From: a virus
Virus record (IMG/VR): IMGVR_UViG_3300031643_000637
Span: 1 to 44,925 of that record
Length of the DNA stretch: 44,925 bases
Direction: 5' to 3' (one strand)
Shown in pieces: positions 14,183 through 22,766 of the stretch (the first letter of the stretch is position 1; every line of letters starts with the position of its first letter). The position numbers were made by a program, and so were the translations under genes. Under the pieces are notes generated by a model. That model saw nothing but the letters and a program-made list of their open reading frames with translations. It did no database searches and was not told where the DNA came from.

Positions 14183-14459
14183 TGCCTTCTCCCTTGTTGG
14201 TGCGCTTCTTCTCGTTGTTCTTTCTGTCCTCATTCATCCAATTATACATAAGCTCAACCTTGGTAGAGACCTTCGCCATGTGCTCCTTTATTTCGGAGAA
14301 CAGCTCAGCACACTGGGGCAAAATGACCGGGTCATTAAACTTACTCTCCAGATTGTTGAGCCGGGTGTTAACTTTTCCACCCCTCCAGCCCCAGAGGTAG
14401 AGCCAGACAAAAGCGTTGATCAGAACCAAGCCTATTAACGGAATAAGCCACTCTGGCAT
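14175..14459 (-). CDS. Small membrane protein with coiled coil (holin-like candidate)
   Basis: 94 residues. One N-terminal membrane segment (residues about 4-24, LIPLIGLVLINAFVWLYLWGW) is followed by a heptad-rich stretch (VNTRLNNLESKF ... IKEHMAKVSTKVELM) and a very basic tail. One TM plus coiled coil resembles holin-associated or XhlA-like proteins, though their TM is usually C-terminal. Its place near the end of the virion block would suit a lysis gene. Function unproven. Confidence 0.45.
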   Translation of the reverse strand: MPEWLIPLIGLVLINAFVWLYLWGWRGGKVNTRLNNLESKFNDPVILPQCAELFSEIKEHMAKVSTKVELMYNWMNEDRKNNEKKRTNKGEGSG

Positions 14460-14513
14460 ATTATTCCCCCTTTTGACCAGGTATATATTTCTTTCCCCAA
14501 GTTCATCGCTTTG

Positions 14514-14975
14514 CTACCAGGTCTTGAACACATTAGCTATCACAATCGCCTGGTCGGTATCACTTTCCAAAAAGTGGGCGAGAACAAAGTCACCAATTAC
14601 TACCTCTCCTGCTTGCCACTGGTCTTTCATAGACTGGGTGACAAAACAGTCATAGGTGTATTCTTTGCCAGTCTCGGGCCAGATAGTGGTAACTCCATCG
14701 TCTGTGAACCATAGCCTGGTTACGGTTACCGGTCTTAATAGCTGCGGGTCAACAGCATCAAGCCTTGCTAAATGGATAGATAGGGAAGGGATTGGCTCAG
14801 GTATCGGTTCAGGTGCTGGCTCCTCATAGGCACAGGGCAACATACCCTCGGTTATTATATCTGCCAGTGCAGGTGGTATGCCATTGGCTATCTCAGGACA
14901 ATCGTTAGCCTGAGCATCATTAAAGTCTGCCTGCTCTAGCTCATCTTTTTTAGCTACTACCCATACTCTACGCAT
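14514..14975 (-). CDS. Hypothetical virion-block protein with Pro-Glu linker
   Basis: 153 residues behind AGGAGACTTAA. A proline/glutamate linker (EPAPEPIPEPIPS, about 52-64) separates an N-terminal helical part from a C-terminal beta-rich domain. No family recognised. Confidence 0.55.
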   Translation of the reverse strand: MRRVWVVAKKDELEQADFNDAQANDCPEIANGIPPALADIITEGMLPCAYEEPAPEPIPEPIPSLSIHLARLDAVDPQLLRPVTVTRLWFTDDGVTTIWPETGKEYTYDCFVTQSMKDQWQAGEVVIGDFVLAHFLESDTDQAIVIANVFKTW

Positions 14976-14984
14976 TTAAGTCTC

Positions 14985-15971
14985 CTATACATTGACTATC
15001 TTTATTACGGTGCCATCTGTGCCATCAACCCCATTAGCGCCGTTATCACCAGTGCCGGTAGTGGTAGCGCCAAGCCCACCAGTCCCCCCTGTTCCTTTAC
15101 TGGCCGTTTCAGTTCCTGAGGTTAAACTATTATAAATCAGGACAAGTAAGCCGCCACCACCACCTCCGCCACCTCCGCCACCGCCAGTGCCCTGGTTAGC
15201 ATAGCCAGTATCTTGAAACCCATTACCACCATTGCCGCCACTTCCGCCATTTGCAGAGATAGTTCCAGAGCTATTTGCAATGGTCTTTGCTGCAATAAGT
15301 AATACCCCACCAGAGCTTGCTCCACCACCACCGCCACCACCCTGGCTGTTGCTACCTCTGCCAGTAGCGCCACCGCCTCCACCAGCTCCACCAGCTCCGC
15401 CTAAGATTTTGGCGACCGTTGTTTCAATCTCTTTGAGAATAGCAGCAAACGGCTCTGCTCTAAATCCACCCTTAACTGCCGTTGGTGCTGTTACTGCGCC
15501 ACCAGTCCCAGCAGCACCCCCAGTTGTGGTTTGACCGTTTCCTCCCTTGCCAGAGTTACCACCATTACCGCCTAAACCAGGGTTTGTGCCTCCTCCATTA
15601 CTACCAGCACTGCCGTCGATAAATTCTCCATTACCACCAGCACCACCAGCACCACCCGCTGCGGCACCGCCGAGAGAACCTGCTACTAAGGCAGCCCCAG
15701 CAGCGCCACCACCTGGTCTTCCGCCATTGATACCATTATTACCATTCCTCTGAATAGTATCGGTATTAGTAAGCGTCTCCTTGACGAATATCCGGTAACC
15801 AGCGGTATTTATGTTATTCCCATTTGTGGTAAGGTTGTTGTAGAACATATCCCTGGTGAGGGTAAGGGGGGCGCCAAGGGTTACATCACTATCCGAGCCG
15901 TCACCAAAGAAAGCAAAACCACCACCACCGGCTGGTATTTCCAACCCATCTATCTTAGCTATCTCTGCCAT
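14985..15971 (-). CDS. Glycine-rich fibre-like protein
   Basis: 328 residues. The N-terminal AKIDGLEI tag is shared with the two following paralogues. Residues about 30-75 look like a beta-helix lead-in (LTLTRDMFYNNLTTNGNNI, first part). The remaining two-thirds are Gly/Ala/Asn-rich with long GG and GGAGG runs, suiting a polyglycine-II type or collagen-like fibre tip as described for phage adhesins. Ends VIKIVNV. Starts by TAATG overlap with the gene upstream. Likely host-recognition fibre; inference from composition. Confidence 0.65.
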   Translation of the reverse strand: MAEIAKIDGLEIPAGGGGFAFFGDGSDSDVTLGAPLTLTRDMFYNNLTTNGNNINTAGYRIFVKETLTNTDTIQRNGNNGINGGRPGGGAAGAALVAGSLGGAAAGGAGGAGGNGEFIDGSAGSNGGGTNPGLGGNGGNSGKGGNGQTTTGGAAGTGGAVTAPTAVKGGFRAEPFAAILKEIETTVAKILGGAGGAGGGGGATGRGSNSQGGGGGGGASSGGVLLIAAKTIANSSGTISANGGSGGNGGNGFQDTGYANQGTGGGGGGGGGGGGLLVLIYNSLTSGTETASKGTGGTGGLGATTTGTGDNGANGVDGTDGTVIKIVNV

Positions 15972-16168
15972 TATCTACTTTCCAGCTTCTCCACCCTTGC
16001 TTTCAAGTCATCCAACTCGGAAACTACATCTTCCAAACGGCTAAAGTCCCTGCTAACTACTTCGCCATCCTTTTCAAAAAGCAGGTGGTTGCCATCAAGG
16101 TGGTATTGAACCTCTACGAGAGAGTAACCCTGCTCTTCCATCAGGGCTATAATTTTATCCTTTGTCAT
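15971..16168 (-). CDS. Small coiled-coil protein
   Basis: 65 residues from ATG 16168 behind AGGAGGTGGCA (an ATG two codons earlier is less well placed). Ends with a clear coiled coil (VVSELDDLKARVEKLESR). Possibly an oligomerisation partner or chaperone for the neighbouring fibre proteins. Confidence 0.55.
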   Translation of the reverse strand: MTKDKIIALMEEQGYSLVEVQYHLDGNHLLFEKDGEVVSRDFSRLEDVVSELDDLKARVEKLESR

Positions 16169-16177
16169 TGCCACCTC

Positions 16178-16648
16178 CTAGGGGTCTTGGTTGGTTGCAG
16201 CGAATGGGTGCGTTATTGTCGGCTCTGTAAAGTATATCCTGAACTCCTTAACATAGGTGGTTTCACCAGGGTTGTTGGTATATGCCCATATTTGGAGTAA
16301 GTCATTTATTGCCAGTAGCTGCCCGCAGAAGTCCTCGGAATATGTGACCCATCCTGGTCCATTTGATTGAGATGTTCCAAACACGACACCATTTACCCTT
16401 AACCTTGCTCCGGCAAGCCCAACAGTAACATCCAGGGCAAACTTTGCCCTAAAACATGCGATTTCGGCATCTATTCTTATCTCCTTTATCTTGACCCATC
16501 CAGTGGAACCAGTGTCCCTCTGCGGATCATTTGAGTGAACTAGATTATCCGAGGCATAGCGGTCATAATAGGCACCTGCTACATCCAGCCCATCTATTTT
16601 AGCTATGTCTGCCGAATCAATACCATCCACTTCTTTTGCTGTTGCCAT
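16178..16648 (-). CDS. Beta-rich virion protein, tandem paralogue 1
   Basis: 156 residues. Carries the N-terminal tag IAKIDGLDV. The body (YDRYASDNLVHSNDPQR ... GWVTYSEDFCG ... ITHPFA) is about 75 percent identical by eye to the adjacent 16658-17095 product. Compared with it, this copy has an extra N-terminal segment. Beta-sandwich-like pattern; probable fibre or head-surface protein. No known family named. Confidence 0.6.
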   Translation of the reverse strand: MATAKEVDGIDSADIAKIDGLDVAGAYYDRYASDNLVHSNDPQRDTGSTGWVKIKEIRIDAEIACFRAKFALDVTVGLAGARLRVNGVVFGTSQSNGPGWVTYSEDFCGQLLAINDLLQIWAYTNNPGETTYVKEFRIYFTEPTITHPFAATNQDP

Positions 16649-16657
16649 TACTATCCC

Positions 16658-17095
16658 CTAAGGGTCTTGATTGTTCGCAGCGAATGGGTGCGTTATCGCC
16701 GGCTCTGTAAAGAATATTCTCATCTCCTTAAAATAGGCGGTAGTGGCAGGGTTATTGGTATAGCCCCATAGTTGAAGCAAGTCGCCTATTGCCAGTAGTA
16801 ACCCACAGAAGTCCTCAGAATAAGTAACCCATCCAGGACCATTTAATTGAGGTACTCCAAAAAAAGCACCATTTACCCTTAATCTCCCACCAACTTGTCC
16901 AACAGTAACATCCTGGGAGAACCTTACCCTAAAACATGCGATTTCGGCATCTATTCTTATCTCCTTTACCTTAACCCAGACATTAGAGAGCGTTTGCCTC
17001 TGTGGATCATTTGAGTGAACTAGATTATCAGAGGCATAGCGGTCATACGAAACACCCACGATATCCAGCCCATCTATTTTTGCTACGTCTGCCAT
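16658..17095 (-). CDS. Beta-rich virion protein, tandem paralogue 2
   Basis: 145 residues, the tandem duplicate of the 16178 gene. It starts with VAKIDGLDI and keeps the YDRYASDNLVHSNDPQR and PGWVTYSEDFCG blocks. Differences cluster in surface-like positions (TGSTGW/LSNVW; SQSNG/PQLNG), as expected for diversified receptor-binding copies. Start overlaps the upstream stop. Confidence 0.6.
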   Translation of the reverse strand: MADVAKIDGLDIVGVSYDRYASDNLVHSNDPQRQTLSNVWVKVKEIRIDAEIACFRVRFSQDVTVGQVGGRLRVNGAFFGVPQLNGPGWVTYSEDFCGLLLAIGDLLQLWGYTNNPATTAYFKEMRIFFTEPAITHPFAANNQDP

Positions 17096-17559
17096 TATGC
17101 TATCTCAATTACGGTTGCGTCGGGGCAGAACCAGAGGATATGCGAAGTAGCGCCGTGCCCAAAACCGATTTTCCTGGCAAAGTCGCCGCTGCCCGGAGCA
17201 ACATTAGCAATTGCACCTGCGGTAACTGACACCCATGCCGGCTCTCCATCGGTGAGTGAAAAGTCGTCATCCCTCATGAAGCCAATCAGGAGCAGGAGAC
17301 CGGTGCTGCCTTCGCTGATATCCTCACAAACCATGGCCAGCATCGGCCTTGTTGACACCTCGGCGTCGGCGTCAGCCAGATACCATTCCCCGTCTGCTGG
17401 TAGCCGGTAGACAAGGTTGCCGAAGACCAGCGTCTCCCCGGCCGTCCCCAGGCAGGTAAAGCCAGTATAGGTATGGTCAGTGCCCAGGGTTTCCTCGAGG
17501 TCTTCTGCCTGGGCCTCTATCAGGTCAAACCCACTGTGCAGTTGGTTCGTGTGCGCCAT
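17095..17559 (-). CDS. Beta-barrel virion protein (fibre or decoration type)
   Basis: 154 residues behind AGGAGTATAATAA. The order 'G-LVYRLPADGEWYLADADAE...PMLAMVCEDIS' followed by 'G-IGFMRDDDFSL...VSVTAGAIANVAPGSGDFARKIGFG' matches the pattern of phage proteins with repeated short beta barrels that describe a surface state. Probable virion protein; no enzymatic motif. Confidence 0.55.
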   Translation of the reverse strand: MAHTNQLHSGFDLIEAQAEDLEETLGTDHTYTGFTCLGTAGETLVFGNLVYRLPADGEWYLADADAEVSTRPMLAMVCEDISEGSTGLLLLIGFMRDDDFSLTDGEPAWVSVTAGAIANVAPGSGDFARKIGFGHGATSHILWFCPDATVIEIA

Positions 17560-17562
17560 TTA

Positions 17563-17805
17563 TTATACTCCTTTGAGGAGGTTACCCAAAGAATCGGGGA
17601 TGGTCATTTCCACCTCGCCCTCGGCTGAGACTATCCTGGAGATGTTGGTTCCCTGAACTGTGCCGACAAAGGAGAGGTCCATGGTATCATCACCGCTGTT
17701 GTCTCCTTTACAGTCGACTTTCAGGCTCTTCAGTGCGGTCACCACCTCACCGTCAACCTTTACCACTGTTGCCCCGTTTTCGACCTTAATGTTTAGCTTT
17801 GCCAT
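17563..17805 (-). CDS. Small beta-rich hypothetical protein
   Basis: 80 residues behind GGGGGTAACA. Beta-strand pattern (LNIKVENGATVVKVDGEVV) with no cysteines or catalytic signature. Likely structural by context. Confidence 0.5.
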   Translation of the reverse strand: MAKLNIKVENGATVVKVDGEVVTALKSLKVDCKGDNSGDDTMDLSFVGTVQGTNISRIVSAEGEVEMTIPDSLGNLLKGV

Positions 17806-17983
17806 TGTTACCCCCTATCTCCAGCTTTACCGGATGCCCCGAAGGGCAGTTAACGCTCATTGATACTGAGGAGGAGCGGATGAGGTTCAGCAGTGTTCCC
17901 CTGCCCTGGATAACCTTTATCATATCCTCAGTTTCCTCAATCCTGTATGCCTCCTTGTGGCACTTTGGACAGAACTTTATCAT
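17786..17983 (-). CDS. Small zinc-binding protein
   Basis: 65 residues. CPKCHKEA at the N-terminus and NCPSGHPVKLEIGG near the C-terminus provide a C-x2-C and a C-x3-H pair. Overlaps the genes on both sides. Function unknown. Confidence 0.5.
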   Translation of the reverse strand: MIKFCPKCHKEAYRIEETEDMIKVIQGRGTLLNLIRSSSVSMSVNCPSGHPVKLEIGGNNGKAKH

Positions 17984-20388
17984 ACCGTTATGTTGTGTCC
18001 TATCTCGGTATCGGTGCCTCCGTCAGTCAGGGCTGCCCCAGTATTACCCAGCAACTGGTTGCCGATGATGATGCACTTGGTAGAGGTAGCCACCAATACT
18101 ATGCCGTCATCACCATTGCCGGTGCAGACATTCCCCGAAACCGTACAGTAGTCACAACCGTTCAGGTTTATGCCATCGGTAGTGTCACCGGTGTTCCCGT
18201 TACAGATATTGCCCACGATGGTACAGTAGTCATTCGCGTTAAGGTAGATTCCGTGATTGGCGTTGCCATAGCACTTGTTGTTGTTGATGAGACACCGGTC
18301 GGCACCGTCCAGGACCTCAATCCCGTAGTCGTCGCAGTTGCGCACGTAGTTGCCGCTGATTTCGCAGTCCAGGTTGTCAGCCGCCAGGCAGATTCCGGAG
18401 CCCATCATATTGTAGATATAGTTATCATTTATCTGGCAGTCGATGGCTCCGCTTTCAAGGTGAATACCGTCCTCGGTGGCATCCCCGTTGCCGTCAATGT
18501 GGTTCCCGTTTACCTGACACCTGTCAGCGGTACCCGCCAGGTCTATCCCGTGATAAGTGCCGGGAGTCTTCTGGCCATTATCGAAGCACCAATTGCCGGA
18601 TATTATAGTATCGGCTCCGGCGCAAATGATGCCCTCCAGTTGATTGGTGTTTACCTGGTTATTTGAGACAATGTGCCGAGCTCCGCCCATGATATTGATG
18701 CCGTATCGGTGGTTACCATTGACGATATTGGCGTCGAGCAGGCATTCATCGCAGTCGGCATTTACATTTATCCCGTCGTAATTCGCCGGGGTGATGTCCC
18801 CGTTATCATTGCAGGTGTTCCCCACCACGCTGGCCCGGTCGGCATTTCGCAGGTAGATGCCGTGGTGCTTATTCGAGTTACAGTGGTTCCCGTTGATGTT
18901 GCAGTCGGTTGAGTCTTGAACGACTATCCCATTCTCATCATTCATGTCCCAGCAGTTGTTTCCCTCGATAAGCGTGCCGGTATTATTGCCAGCCAGGTAA
19001 ATACCGTCACCTAGCAGGTCGTAACAGTAATTCCCGATTATGGAGCAGTTTATTGCTCCATCAGAAAGGTGAACGCCATCCTCGGTATAGGCGGTGACCG
19101 AAGCGTCGGCCCAGATGAAATTGCCAACCACGCTTGAGCGGTCGGCATCGGCCCCTAAGCATATCCCATGGTAAGTGCCGGCGGAAGTAGTGCCGTTGTT
19201 GTCACAGTAGTTGCCCTCAATGAGGGACTGCAGAGCCCCGGCATATATTCCGTGATAGCCATTTTCGTGAAGGTAATTGCCTGTTATCTTGGTGAAGGTT
19301 CCCGTGGCATGTATCCCAGTCTGGCCGTTGGCGCGGCAGTAGTTTTCGCCAATGCTGTTTCCTGCACCACCTGCCATTATGCCGTAGCGGTCATTATTAC
19401 AGCAGTGGTTGGCAACGATATTGCACATGTCCGAGTCCCCATCGACGTTTATTCCGTCGTAAGTTCCACTATCAGTGGAGTCATTTCCTGTGCAGGTGCA
19501 GCCCCCAACCTGGCACTCATCAGCAGAGTTCAGGTAAATACCATGCCTGACATTGAGGGAGGCGTTGCAGCCCTCACAATTACAGTGAGTTGTACCGGCA
19601 ATAATTATCCCATGCTGAGTATTAAGGACGCTGATGCAATTAGAAATATCGCAGTGGGAGCAGCTATCCAGGACGAAGCCGCTCTGGGTGTTCAAAGCAG
19701 AGACGCTGTTGGAGACCTCGGAGTACCGGCAATCGCCCAGCCTGATGCCTATGAGGCCGGCACCAAGAACCAGGGCGCCATCTACCATAAGCCGGTCGCA
19801 GAAATTTGCCCCATCCATCCCCACGTAGATGCCGTAATCGTCAACATCGTCAACACGAAGACCGCGGATGTGTATATCAAAAACATTTGTTCCCTCAATA
19901 TGAATGCCGTCACTGTCACTATCGACTATAGTTACATCGTGGATAGAGAGATTGTTACAGCCATCATCGGCAAAGATACAATGGCAGGTTTTGCCACCGC
20001 CGGTTTGAGTCTGGATGGTGAGCTTTTTGATAGCGCAGCCGGTTCTGCCGGTAAGAGAGATAGCATGGTTGCCCGTAGTAAGGGCATCGCCATCAATTAG
20101 GGTTGGCCTTCCCATGCCCCTGAGCCAGATGTTGTTCGCTGGGAAGACAATAGGGGCAGCCAAGACAAAGGTGCCCTCGGAGAGCATCACCCTACCGCCG
20201 GAAGCGGGAAGGATATTAAGGGCAGCGTTTATTTCAACATCGTCGGCAACACCATCGCAAACAAAGTCTGCCTGCGCCCTGGCTTGCAGAGAGGCGTCTA
20301 CGGCGGCGATAACAACGGTAGCTGTCCGCCCTGGGGAGACTTCATCCAGGTATTTTGAAGGGTCAAGCGCCCTGAAATCATTGTACAC
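17980..20388 (-). CDS. Right-handed beta-helix (NosD-like) tailspike-type protein
   Basis: 802 residues. Residues about 15-110 match the pectate-lyase/tailspike opening (DFVCDGVADDVEINAALNI; LPASGGRVMLSEGTFVLAAP, in two parts). The rest is more than 20 imperfect coils of about 22-24 residues, with 'HGIYL...ADxCxVxGNxCxGNG' type units rich in Asn, Cys and Gly. Such parallel beta-helices bind or cut surface glycans. No catalytic residues can be picked by eye. Start is probably GTG 20388, overlapping region of the upstream stop. The many Cys at inward-facing turns are unusual and could stack. Confidence 0.85.
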   Translation of the reverse strand: MYNDFRALDPSKYLDEVSPGRTATVVIAAVDASLQARAQADFVCDGVADDVEINAALNILPASGGRVMLSEGTFVLAAPIVFPANNIWLRGMGRPTLIDGDALTTGNHAISLTGRTGCAIKKLTIQTQTGGGKTCHCIFADDGCNNLSIHDVTIVDSDSDGIHIEGTNVFDIHIRGLRVDDVDDYGIYVGMDGANFCDRLMVDGALVLGAGLIGIRLGDCRYSEVSNSVSALNTQSGFVLDSCSHCDISNCISVLNTQHGIIIAGTTHCNCEGCNASLNVRHGIYLNSADECQVGGCTCTGNDSTDSGTYDGINVDGDSDMCNIVANHCCNNDRYGIMAGGAGNSIGENYCRANGQTGIHATGTFTKITGNYLHENGYHGIYAGALQSLIEGNYCDNNGTTSAGTYHGICLGADADRSSVVGNFIWADASVTAYTEDGVHLSDGAINCSIIGNYCYDLLGDGIYLAGNNTGTLIEGNNCWDMNDENGIVVQDSTDCNINGNHCNSNKHHGIYLRNADRASVVGNTCNDNGDITPANYDGINVNADCDECLLDANIVNGNHRYGINIMGGARHIVSNNQVNTNQLEGIICAGADTIISGNWCFDNGQKTPGTYHGIDLAGTADRCQVNGNHIDGNGDATEDGIHLESGAIDCQINDNYIYNMMGSGICLAADNLDCEISGNYVRNCDDYGIEVLDGADRCLINNNKCYGNANHGIYLNANDYCTIVGNICNGNTGDTTDGINLNGCDYCTVSGNVCTGNGDDGIVLVATSTKCIIIGNQLLGNTGAALTDGGTDTEIGHNITV

Positions 20389-20391
20389 AGT

Positions 20392-21042
20392 TTAGAATTT
20401 CCTCCCAATATTATCTATCTGGTAGGTGGCGTGCGTGAGAAGAACGGTGTCAATTACCTGGACGATGACCCGAGCGTAGTGGTTATTGAGTGCTACCCGG
20501 GCCTGTGCTGCTGGCGCCAGTGTGGCTGCGGCTACCTCGGTAAAGTTCTGCCCGGTATAGTAAGCCCTGGTGTATACCCTGTAATCAAGGCTGTTGGCAC
20601 CGTCAGTATTGGTCAGGAGAATGGTCTTGTCGCTCAGCTCCCTAGTATTCCAGTCCAGGGCGTCTGCCCAGGCATTGGTGGTGGTACCAGTACCGGTATC
20701 CTCCTCATAGCCAGCAGGCTCCACCCCCCTGATGGTGTAAGGGCATCCGGCTACGACTGGCACTGGGAGCGGATGGGTAGTAAAATCCAGGGTGTCAGCG
20801 GTATTACTGTCTACTTCTCGGTGGTACTCAATGCCACCAATCTCAACGGCAACAATACTGTGTGCCCATATATCAACCTGCCACCCTTTGGTGTTGTCCT
20901 CCAGAGTGGTGAGACTTCCGCCAGTGGCCACGCCTTGTTCCAGGGCTGCCCCACTGGTTACCGGCAGGGGGTTGGCAGCACTTATATCAGCGCCGCTGCC
21001 AAAGACGGCTCGTAGTAATCTTCTAGCTACAGTTTCAAGCAT
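20392..21042 (-). CDS. Virion-block hypothetical protein
   Basis: 216 residues after GGAGAAACTAA. Beta-rich (VEIGGIEYHREVDSN ... YRVYTRAYYTGQNF). Ends in TYQIDNIGRKF. Probably a baseplate- or fibre-associated protein by position; no family recognised. Confidence 0.5.
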   Translation of the reverse strand: MLETVARRLLRAVFGSGADISAANPLPVTSGAALEQGVATGGSLTTLEDNTKGWQVDIWAHSIVAVEIGGIEYHREVDSNTADTLDFTTHPLPVPVVAGCPYTIRGVEPAGYEEDTGTGTTTNAWADALDWNTRELSDKTILLTNTDGANSLDYRVYTRAYYTGQNFTEVAAATLAPAAQARVALNNHYARVIVQVIDTVLLTHATYQIDNIGRKF

Positions 21043-21055
21043 TTAGTTTCTCCAT

Positions 21056-21928
21056 TTACCTCGTCCCTCTGAATCGAGATAGGTCATAGAACATATTTAG
21101 CTGTCCACATTTCGGGCATATCCACTTTACAGTTTCCTGCGGGACAACCTCTTCATTCCCACACCATTTACACCTTACTGTTTTTGTTGTTGGTAGCGGT
21201 TTTGTACCCACCGCTTCCAGTATCCCGGTCAAGTCTGTGCCACCCTCTAGGTTTCCTACTCCCCGATTGGTTATCTGGACGTCGACTGTATGGGCCGAGG
21301 CTCCTGTCGGGTCTATTGTTGCGGTAGTTATACTGACGATTCTGTTTTCATAGGCTACATTTCCTCCAGCGAGGACTCCTCCGCTTATAGCCAAAAGACC
21401 ATCGAAGTACACCCACATTATGGTATCTTCCGTAAATGAACCACCTCCTGCTATGAGGCTTATGGTATAGCCTTGAGGAACAGTAAATGGCATGGCTAGT
21501 CCAGTTACATTGTCAACCAAGTGGGCAGTGGCTCCTGGGGCTAGTGGTGTTGTGACCCAAGCAAAGGGTGATGGTATAGTGTAAACATCTCCGGTATTCC
21601 ACTGATTGGAGATGCCACCAGTCAGGGCAACTACGGTAACCGTATTGACAGTATTGGCTATGATGATGCCGAAGCTACCGTCGGTAACATTGAATATAGG
21701 TAACAATACCAGTGCATTGACAGCAAAGTTGGCGGCAGCATCGGTCATTACTGTTAGGTTGACGGCTGCGGTGTGTACGCCAGTGTTGATGGCGGTAAAG
21801 ACAATACCAAATATTTTAAGAGTCTGGTGGTATGCAAGTGTAAGGCCAGCCCTTTCTTTACCCGAAGAAATCTCCTTGGAGTAATCAGGCTTACCTATAC
21901 CTCTTGTTTCAACAGGGAATATTGCCAT
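21056..21928 (-). CDS. Virion-block protein with C-terminal zinc ribbon
   Basis: 290 residues from ATG 21928, which shares bases with the upstream stop (TGATG). The first 230 residues are beta-rich (VALTGGISNQWNTGDVYTI typical). The last about 50 residues form a zinc ribbon: CKWCGNEE ... CPKCGQ. A zinc ribbon on an otherwise structural protein is unusual. Role unknown. Confidence 0.6.
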   Translation of the reverse strand: MAIFPVETRGIGKPDYSKEISSGKERAGLTLAYHQTLKIFGIVFTAINTGVHTAAVNLTVMTDAAANFAVNALVLLPIFNVTDGSFGIIIANTVNTVTVVALTGGISNQWNTGDVYTIPSPFAWVTTPLAPGATAHLVDNVTGLAMPFTVPQGYTISLIAGGGSFTEDTIMWVYFDGLLAISGGVLAGGNVAYENRIVSITTATIDPTGASAHTVDVQITNRGVGNLEGGTDLTGILEAVGTKPLPTTKTVRCKWCGNEEVVPQETVKWICPKCGQLNMFYDLSRFRGTR

Positions 21929-22404
21929 CACTCTACTCCTATAACGGTTGCAGTAACGGTTATGGCGTGCGTCTCTCTCCCGTCCGCGTTCCTTACTATC
22001 ATCCAGATTTGCTCACCTTTGGTGATAGGCTCGTCAACGGTAAGCACCGGAGTAGCATCATTTAGAGCGACGAAGGTATCTACCAGGTGAGGGTAAATCC
22101 AGGTATCTTTGTGCCCAACGGCAACGTCCACAAGGGCATTGCAGCCCTCAGGCCAATGCGGGATGAGCTGGACGATTCTTCCCGTCACTGGAGAGGGCAA
22201 AGATACCCTGGTGCCTGTGTTGGGTTCGAGCACAGCTCTTAAATTAACATCTCTGGTAACTACAGCCATAGGTGGCATACCCTCCTTTGCCAGCAGTTGG
22301 TTCAGAGCAAACTGGGCGGTGACGAGCTGGTTGTGGACATAGTCCACCCGCTCATCAATAGTGGTCAGCTCCTCAAAGGGGAGCCGGTACTCTGGATATA
22401 CCAT
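21928..22404 (-). CDS. Beta-sandwich virion-type protein
   Basis: 158 residues. A helical N-terminus (IDERVDYVHNQLVTAQFAL, about 16-34) precedes a beta-sandwich with PSPVTGRIVQLIPHWPEGCN and a Thr/Val-rich end. The helix-then-jelly-like arrangement suggests a fibre anchor or head protein. Tightly coupled to the downstream gene. Confidence 0.5.
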   Translation of the reverse strand: MVYPEYRLPFEELTTIDERVDYVHNQLVTAQFALNQLLAKEGMPPMAVVTRDVNLRAVLEPNTGTRVSLPSPVTGRIVQLIPHWPEGCNALVDVAVGHKDTWIYPHLVDTFVALNDATPVLTVDEPITKGEQIWMIVRNADGRETHAITVTATVIGVE

Positions 22405-22414
22405 TTAGCCCCCC

Positions 22415-22750
22415 TTATTGGTAGTGCCAGGCTACTGTTGCGTGGCAGTCTTCATCCTCCGTTGCGATAACCAGCTCCATCTGCCCTAGGATGTCAATGT
22501 CCTTGAGTTCGTCGCGGAGGGAAACGCAGGCGTTTAGGGACACGTTTATCCGCAGGCGGTCGATGGTCCGGAGTGCCGCTGCCGCGCCATTGCTGGCTGA
22601 AGTCCAAAACCGGTCCTGGAGAGTGATAATCGCATTCTGAGCCGGTATCACGTTGTCCACCATGATGAAAGTGGGCTTTATCTTGGCGTTCGGCTTCTCA
22701 GCGGCGAACACGGTCGTGGCGTTGTCTAGAGTTTTTGCTATACTGGGCAT
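22415..22750 (-). CDS. Small beta-rich virion-type protein
   Basis: 111 residues behind AGGAGGTAAA. Pattern NAIITLQDRFWTSASNGAA, then RLRINVSLNACVSLRDEL and a HATVAWHYQ end. No catalytic motif. Lies directly downstream of a gene with a hairpin leader. Confidence 0.5.
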   Translation of the reverse strand: MPSIAKTLDNATTVFAAEKPNAKIKPTFIMVDNVIPAQNAIITLQDRFWTSASNGAAAALRTIDRLRINVSLNACVSLRDELKDIDILGQMELVIATEDEDCHATVAWHYQ

Positions 22751-22766
22751 TTTACCTCCTTTTCAC

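Noticed and set aside
15000-15750. Alanine/proline-rich + strand frames
   Set aside because: Complement of the glycine codons of the fibre gene.
18160-20100. Long + strand frames opposite the beta-helix gene
   Set aside because: Low-complexity Val/Ile-rich products that mirror the repetitive beta-helix; no ribosome sites or domains.
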